Shown: positions 58,070 through 64,000 of the stretch, piece by piece | How positions within the stretch are numbered: the stretch's first letter is position 1 | Layout of the letters: each line of letters begins with the position of its first letter | Assembly (NCBI GenBank): GCA_033085395.1 | Contig: JANQBS010000145.1 | Location: forward strand, 39,269-103,268 | Source of the DNA: Xanthoparmelia taractica | Lineage: Eukaryota > Ascomycota > Lecanoromycetes > Lecanorales > Parmeliaceae | DNA length: 64,000 bases | Direction: 5' to 3' | Position numbers and translations under genes: made by a program | Notes under the pieces: model-generated | Seen by the model: only the letters and a program-made list of their open reading frames with translations | The model's database searches: none | What the model was told of the DNA's origin: nothing

Positions 58070-58809
58070 CAGCAACACGGCACACATCAACTTTCCACAA
58101 GCAAAAGCTCCCCTAATCAACATATTCCCAAACCCAAGAAGATGATAGCCGTCCATCCATTAGCAACCCGCGACGAGAGCAAAGCAGAGGGCGGTCGTCC
58201 CCTCGTTGGGCGAGGTCTCGGGAAATGGGGTGGAAAGGGGAAGGGGGAAAGGGGGGGGGGAGAAGGTATTGGCGTAATGGTGTTTGTCGAGTGAAAAGCA
58301 GGAGAGATGCTATCCCATAAGGTATATTCAGCATTTAGGAGGGATGTAGAAGACTCGAACAGCAACCGCCTCAACGAGGATAGGATGAGGGAAGAGAAAC
58401 AGGGTTTGGAAAACGCCAAACAAAGCGCGAAATCGTGCTAGGTAATACAACAGGTCATATTTCACACTGGCACAGGGTTTGTGCATTGAGCGAACCTATC
58501 GCAGCAGCAAGAGCTGCGAGGAGCAGATTCTGATTATGCGGGGGGCTTGAATTTGGTGTGAAAGTGCATCTGCAAATCCATCCGTTTATACAACTTCTCG
58601 GGCAAAAGTGGAGTTGGGTTGTCCCCTCCAGCATCCATATACATACACACGTCGAAGCAACCATTTTCCCCCGACCCTGAAATCGAACCCACATGAAATG
58701 AAGTCTTCCACAAAATACCTCCTTTTCCATACAAAATAACACCATCAAACACAGACCCATATATACATACTGGTAGCACCCCCTTCCTCCCTCCCCCCAC
58801 GAACTAAAA
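57698..58809. other. Intergenic region with a (GA)n tract
   Basis: No gene is recognised. A GA dinucleotide tract at 58033-58063 and G-rich runs near 58220-58260 are the notable contents. Confidence 0.45.
58033..58063. repeat. (GA)n microsatellite
   Basis: A near-perfect alternating GA tract of about 31 bases. Confidence 0.85.
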
Positions 58810-59343
58810 TCACAAACTCAGCCTATCCAAGCTCAACCGATCCCCGCTCCTCTCCTTCCTCACCATCCCCAACCTCAAATATCTCTCCTCCCCACTCGCC
58901 GTCTTGCCCCCCACATACCACTTCTCGCCCAAATCCCTAAAGCCGCCCTCACTGCTGGTATCGCTTCCCCTCCTTGCCCTTCTAAAACCCCCGCCGCCGC
59001 CGCCGCCGCTCGGCGGCGACATAGCCTGCGGACTCCTTGAACTCGATGGCGGAGAGGATCTGGCGGCGGCGGCGGATGGAGAAGTGGAGGCCTGACGGGC
59101 GTGGGAGAGGGATGGGTTGGCGGCTTGGACTGCGGCGGTGGTGGGTCCGGCGGAGGGGGATTTGGTGGCGATGGCGCGGGAGAGGGTTGGGGGGGCGTAG
59201 GATGAGGTGGTGGTGGATGTGGTTGTGGAGGTGGTGGTGGTGGTGGTGGAGGAGGAGGAGGAGGAGGAGGATTTGGAGAGGGCGGATTGGGCGCGGAAGG
59301 CGGCGAGGAAGTTGAAGAAAAAGGGGCGGTTGGTTGTGGGCAT
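58810..59343 (-). CDS. Small Ser/Thr-rich protein with a conserved-looking C-terminus
   Basis: This is a 177-residue intronless gene. The first 25 residues (PTTNRPFFFNFLAAFRAQSA) are mildly hydrophobic. A long Ser/Thr homopolymeric tract (about 26-50) and a Gly run (about 113-119) follow. The C-terminus FRDLGEKWYVGG ... EERYLRLGMVRKERSGDRLSLDRLSL has the look of a conserved short fungal domain. I cannot name the family, and I have not searched for it. The Ser/Thr repeats are trinucleotide-rich and likely variable between strains. Confidence 0.55.
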   Translation of the reverse strand: MPTTNRPFFFNFLAAFRAQSALSKSSSSSSSSTTTTTTSTTTSTTTSSYAPPTLSRAIATKSPSAGPTTAAVQAANPSLSHARQASTSPSAAAARSSPPSSSRSPQAMSPPSGGGGGGGFRRARRGSDTSSEGGFRDLGEKWYVGGKTASGEERYLRLGMVRKERSGDRLSLDRLSL

Positions 59344-61486
59344 TTTAGTGGTGGTGGTGATGGGTTGGGAGTGTGAGTGTGAAGAAAGCTGCTGTTGCGT
59401 ACTTGGAGGAGCTGTTTAGACAGGACTTGAGTGGTACTGTCTTCATTGAGGTCAGACTGTTGCTTTTTCTATATGGGGATAGTAAGGCTCAACGCACGGA
59501 GGATTTGTCAGTGAGGCATTTGATTGATTGATAGATTGATTGATTGAATGAATGGATGACTGGCGTAAGATCTGAGGGACTGGGCCAGTTGATGTCGTCG
59601 AAGCAAGATTGATATCAGAAGCAATTGAATTTCGTCATCCTATCAATGACCCCGCCAACAATCATGATCAAGGAGGTGAGGTGTGGGGTAAAAAATCATT
59701 AATATTCGGTCCTTTTTTGGTTGCTTTTTTGTTGCGGCCTTTGGAATTCTTCTTCTTTTTCGCCGTTCGACCTTCGGCAAATCCCGGAATCCAATTCCGC
59801 CAATCGGGAAATTTACTTCCTCTTTCAGCATTACTTCACAGATGCGGATGATGAGCGTTTTTGGCCCGTAAAACCCCACGACGATGGCCTTGTCATGACA
59901 GAAACCTTGTCGGCTTCCGAGCAGCCAACAAGGAAAAAGGATCACTCTATCCTATGTGCCTACCTAGTATCATAGCCTCTGAAACTGAGATGCGACCAAA
60001 TGACAAGGTTCTAGCTGAAATATTTGAATTGGCTCGATCTATTGAAAAGTACACCAGTTATGGTGGCTGCTCCTGCCAGCAGTGATACACTCGTCAACTC
60101 ATGAACTGCCCTGTCCCTGCTAGAAAGAAGAAATGGATGCCCCCCGGTAGGATGACCGCAATTTCCCATGCAGGCTCAAGCAACGAAGGGGGCGGAATCG
60201 TTTTCGAGCATGCTTTATTGGCAGAGTACAAGGTTTAGCACTCAAAAGGTCATGTCCTTGAAGTCCGGATTCCGTGCAAAGAGGGACAGCTGCAGGCATT
60301 TGGGGCCATTTGTGAAGACAAGACTTTCTGGCGCTCTTGCGGCAGCAACAAGGTGCGCTGTCGGTTATACTAACAATAGCAGAAGCTGAAAGGAAGAAGC
60401 CGGGGTCGTCAATACACATGCAAGGGACGGAGATGTTATTCTACTGCATGTCGCCATGCTCTCAACGTCTCATAGCGCTTCGGGGCGTACCGAAGCCATA
60501 CCGTTTGCATATCATCTCAATGCAGACTGACGACTTGCATCGTTCGTTCGAGGTAAAGAGTTACCTATTGCCAGGTGGGATAGAAGTACATGGTCTCAAA
60601 AGAGGAGGTGCTGCCGGACCATGTGATGTATGCACTAAAAGTCTTACCTAGCAATGCATAAGCGAGGAGAGAAAAGCTTGTTCAGTCTCTGATTGGATCA
60701 GCTGATTTTCTAGAAGACTTCTCGTGCATGCCAAGCGTTCAACAATGATGATAATAGGTAATGAATAATTATATTAATGCAAACACAGCCCCGCTCTTTC
60801 CAAGTCGGCCGTCAGCCTCCTGCAGCAAGTTGACCTTTCACCAATCATCACAATGACTTGGACTCAATTATCATATCAAAATGTCTCGGTTTTCACACGG
60901 CTGCACCGAAACTAGAAAATCAAGCATCTTAGTCCTTATACTCTTCTTGACTTATCCACATGACCGGCGAATAATGGGTAGGTTAAGCCATTTGGAGTGT
61001 CCGCTTCATGCATTTAATTATTTAAACTCAGAATCTATTAATAAACATCTCTTGGCTATCAAGTCCACCTTGTCTTGTTCTGTAAGGTACAGCGATCCAA
61101 GATTGACCTCTCCACCAATGCGCTTTCTGCTTTTGAATCTCCGATTTCAACAACGTACATGCTCTTACAAGTTCAAATAAGCCCCAACACAATTGACCCA
61201 TGCCACTATCATGGCCCAAGTCTTCTTAACAACGCTATGACCTTTTGCTTCATACTCGCTCTGGCTAGACTTGAAGCTCTGAGATGCTCTATCGGCATGC
61301 ACATTCTGTAGGTGCTATAAAAATAATACCTTTCTCCGTAAGCCCCGCGGTTGGCTCTGTCAGACGCCCAACGGCTTGATACCCCAATACCCCAATATAA
61401 AACCCAAACCCCCTCTCCCCACAACAACCAAACGTCAGGCCCTAGTAAGCACAGAAAACCCTGGTTGATTCACAAAGACACAAACC
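59344..61486. other. Gene-poor stretch (2.1 kb)
   Basis: No gene is recognised. It contains the promoter of the 177-residue gene and the 5' flank of the HNH relic. Short frames do not share features. Confidence 0.45.
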
Positions 61487-62950
61487 ATGCCTCACTACTA
61501 CACCTCAAGCAGCAACTCTGCCGAGCTTGACATCTACCGAGCTGCCTCCTTCAATACCACCTCCACACAAACAACCTCAACCTCAACATCACATCACTTC
61601 CATCCTCATGCCTCACCAGCCGTCCACAAGTCCAAAGTCCTCCTCGAAGAATGCAAAGATCGCCTGTCAAAGTGCTTTCAGCGGCCCCACTGCCCTTGCT
61701 CGCGATGCACGTCCAAAGCACGCCTCTTCAAAGCCAACAAGAGCGTCTGAGCGCCTTCGCTCTGGCAGGCGACCATTCGCCAGCCGAGACACGGTGCGAG
61801 GGCTCTTCCAGCAAGGCAGCGTGCAACACGCCATCGACATCGCCTGGATCAACGAAGCTAGATATGGATCTTGCGGTATTAGTGACAATAAACCCTAAGC
61901 GCTCAGTCCTGAGCTTGCGATTACTGCAGAACGAAATAGAGGACGAGAGTGCATTGAAGCAGAGTAATGAAGCAAGGAGGTTGCAGGAAGAGGCTCATTT
62001 GCATTCCCTGGAGGCGGAAATCTTCAGACAGCAAGCTTCGAGAGTAGAGGTGAAACCAGGCGAGGAAGAGAAGAACCGGCGTGGATATTTTATGCAGCTG
62101 TGGACAACAGGTACCAAAGGCCTAGGAATACTTGGAACTGAGACAGGAAGAGGAAAACGAGCTCGACACACTCAAGAACAAATTCGGAAGACGCTGATCA
62201 AAGCATGCAATAGCAAAAGTCCAACTCCCAAGTCACACGATCTTTGGTGCCCCGTTCTCGGTCATTTCTTCCCTAGTGAGTCAATGCACGCTGCGCACAT
62301 CTTTCCTTGGGCCGAGGGCCAAGTAGCCATGGACGAGATCATCGGCAGAGAAGCCGAGAACATGGAAGAGCTCAATGAGATTCCCAATGGACTCATGCTG
62401 TCAACGTACGCAGAGAAACGACTGGAGGATGGCGACATTGTCCTTGTGCCTGACGTAACCGACGCAGCAAGCCAAGAAGAAACCGACGCATGGTCCAAAT
62501 CAGAGCCCAAAGAATACAAGATCAGAGTCGTAGATCCTGAAGCCAAGGGCATGGATTGGCCTCCCGCGGGCGATGTCAACCCACGAAGGTCCTGGAATGA
62601 GTCGGACGGTAGGAAGGTACGATTCTCGAGTGACCATCGGCCCCGAGCGCGGTATTCCTATTGGCAGTATTGCAAAAAAAAAAAAAACGCCAAGACACTC
62701 GTGGAAGAAAAAAGGCATCAAGGCCAAGGACGTACTACTGCAGGAACGGGCGAAGAAGTTCTGGGGCACAAAAGGCCCTTACGTCAAGAAACGAATGCTG
62801 CTCGCATTTGTGGAGCAGCTAGGGCATGATCGCGAAGCATGGATGGAGAATACGAGGGTAGAATCAGAGGATGATAACATCCCCGAGTCAGACCCCTCCG
62901 CTCTGCTATTGGCCAGCGCAGAGATTCGTGAAAGCCCATCGGAAGTATAA
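61487..62950 (+). pseudogene. HNH-nuclease-type gene broken by frameshifts and a stop
   Basis: The central part carries LWCPVLGHFFPSESMHAAHIFPWAEGQ, with a Cys and a His-Ile/Ala-His pair in the HNH layout, and then NGLMLSTYAEKRLEDGDIVLVPD, typical of fungal HNH_2-like proteins. The N-terminal part (MPHYYTSSSNSAELDIYRAASF) and a middle piece (DTVRGLFQQGSVQHAIDIAW) lie in different frames. A TAA at 61896-61898 interrupts the latter. A homopolymer of 14 A at 62676-62689 then shifts the frame before the C-terminal piece (KFWGTKGPYVKKRMLLAFVEQLGH). At least three frameshifts and one stop make loss of function likely. The long A run is also a classic place for sequencing slips. Confidence 0.65.
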
Positions 62951-63220
62951 GGATGACGAGGATGAAGAGGGCGAGGAGAGCAGTGACGATTGAGTTTGGC
63001 TAAGGTGGCATTGGTAGTTGTTAGTCCCTTGGATACATGTAATCTTATACAGTACACAGAAACATCTCTTTGGGATCTAAGAAAAGGGTAGGTATACATT
63101 AATAACTATCTATCATCGGTAATAACTTATATCTTCTCTATTCTGATTAAGATTCGATAGCTGAGGCGAAGAAGATACACGATCATGTACTAAAAGGACC
63201 AAAGAAAGTACACAACTCTA

Positions 63221-63510
63221 CTGAGGTCGGCACAGAAAGTCCTGGACAGCGCTAGTATTAACCCTAACCATACTTTCGGAAAAGGCCCTATAGAAGAGGA
63301 GCCCTCCTTGTTGTATTTTAGGGGGTGTAATCTCTTTTTTCGATATTATCTTAGGGATAATAGGGGGCCTGAGCCCAAAGTAGGCTGGAGTTAGGTACAC
63401 ATCCGAAACAGATAATTAAGCGTATCGTCCGGGTAACCCTTTAGGCGGGGCTTTATCCGATCTTTTCGTGGGATTCTTGGCATGTCCAGGACTTTCTGTG
63501 CCGACCTCCG
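63221..63510. mobile_element. MITE with 28-bp inverted repeats and TA duplication
   Basis: The inner 26 bases of the left end (63223-63248) are the exact reverse complement of 63483-63508. Extending outward by two bases gives one mismatch. TA dinucleotides flank both ends (63219-63220 and 63511-63512), as in Tc1/mariner (Fot1/pogo) insertions. There is no transposase frame, so it is non-autonomous. The reading is direct. Confidence 0.85.
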
Positions 63511-63561
63511 TACTGGGATAGACAATATATATACTGCATAAAAGGGTTCACCCCCCCGCTC

Positions 63562-63611
63562 GGCTACCTAGCCCTAAACAGCCCTAATGTGCCCTAAAGG
63601 TGGCCGAGTGG
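63562..63611. repeat. Short stem-loop with three CCCTAA units
   Basis: GCCCTAAACA, GCCCTAATGT and GCCCTAAAGG follow each other at exact 10-base spacing (63571-63600). They are flanked by CTCGGCTACCT and AGGTGGCCGAG, which pair with one G-T wobble. CCCTAA is the fungal telomere repeat unit, but here it sits in a degenerate context. Confidence 0.5.
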
Positions 63612-63850
63612 AACGATCCTCCGAGGCTCTAACAATACCACATAGCTAAAATTGTCAATCAGATGAATCCTCGGTAGGTCTGTTACAAGTATATGCAGAC
63701 TCAGGCTATCACGAAAAGAGTCAGGCTTAGACATGGAGCTTGCACTACAGTGCGCATCAATTATCATTCCCTTCTCCAGTACTTGACCTTGTTGGGGCCG
63801 CAGCTAAGATCTCTGAAACCCTCTTCAAGTTCGTTACAAGCTCTGTAGTG

Positions 63851-63937
63851 ACAAATACTCGTATACTCGAGTATACTCGAGTATATTTGCTTACGTAATA
63901 CTCGAGTATGAGTATAAGTATAAATACTCGAGTATAT
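63851..63937. repeat. TACTCGAGTA palindrome array
   Basis: The palindrome TACTCGAGTA occurs four times. Two copies overlap in a perfect 24-base palindrome at 63862-63885. Further copies with short AT spacers follow. It lies in DNA that becomes extremely AT-rich toward 64000. Confidence 0.75.
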
Positions 63938-64000
63938 TTTCTAAAAATAGAAAAAAGTAATTATATAGACTTTTAAATAATATATTTAATTATTTTTAAT

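Larger units (their letters stand above)
62951..64000. other. Right edge: repeat- and AT-rich, possibly near a repeat boundary
   Basis: No gene is recognised in this last kilobase. It contains the TA-flanked MITE, a 10-bp-periodic CCCTAA set and the TACTCGAGTA palindrome array, each listed separately. The last 150 bases are very AT-rich. Confidence 0.5.

Noticed and set aside
1..64000. tRNA, rRNA or CRISPR features
   Set aside because: No tRNA-like stem pattern with a T-loop, rRNA segment or direct-repeat and spacer array was recognised by eye.

Overview
This window is nuclear DNA of a filamentous ascomycete (Pezizomycotina). The evidence is short GT-AG introns of about 50-140 bp, single-gene transcription units on both strands, a CreA/Mig1-type carbon repressor, a UapA/UapC-type purine permease, and the NACHT-ankyrin and HeLo-type genes typical of filamentous fungi. 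I cannot settle the class. There are no operons, no rRNA or tRNA gene that I can recognise, and no CRISPR array.

Left part (1-32.6 kb) is mostly housekeeping and secreted-protein genes: a tyrosyl-DNA phosphodiesterase, a type II membrane glycosyltransferase-like protein, an F-box-like protein, two secreted proteins of unknown function, a beta-propeller (SMP-30-like) protein, a cytochrome P450, a third small secreted protein, a Rad55-like recombinase, a MOSC protein, a purine permease with GATA sites upstream, a Nudix-like protein divergent from a CHIP-type TPR/U-box ubiquitin ligase, and a glycosyltransferase-like gene of the TcdA/TcdB-catalytic-domain type. Three of these (beta-propeller, P450, Rad55-like) each need exactly one single-base correction to read through. 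That points to assembly indels or very young pseudogenes.

Middle part (32.6-43.5 kb) is an accessory tract. A secreted S41-type peptidase gene (minus strand, 825 codons, seven internal stops) and a NACHT/zinc-finger/ankyrin gene (plus strand, 1326 codons, five internal stops) face away from each other across a 375-bp terminal-inverted-repeat element. Both are continuous in one frame with no frameshift. Every internal stop is what a single C-to-T change makes from CAG, CAA or CGA. The last 1013 codons of the NACHT-ankyrin gene are clean. Next to it lies a frameshifted HeLo-domain relic.

Right part (43.5-64 kb) holds CreA with a very long gene-free upstream region (4.7 kb), a DJ-1/PfpI protein, an ankyrin relic, a GPI-anchored secreted protein with one internal stop, a small conserved protein, and a broken HNH-nuclease-type gene. 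The end is repeat-rich and AT-rich: a 290-bp MITE with TA target duplication, evenly spaced CCCTAA units, and an array of TACTCGAGTA palindromes.

The strongest candidate for something unusual is the stop-only decay of the S41 and NACHT-ankyrin pair. It could be RIP-type mutation of a duplicated segment, or genes that depend on stop readthrough or RNA editing. All exon boundaries, domain calls and mutation inferences were read by eye from the sequence; no database search or alignment was run.
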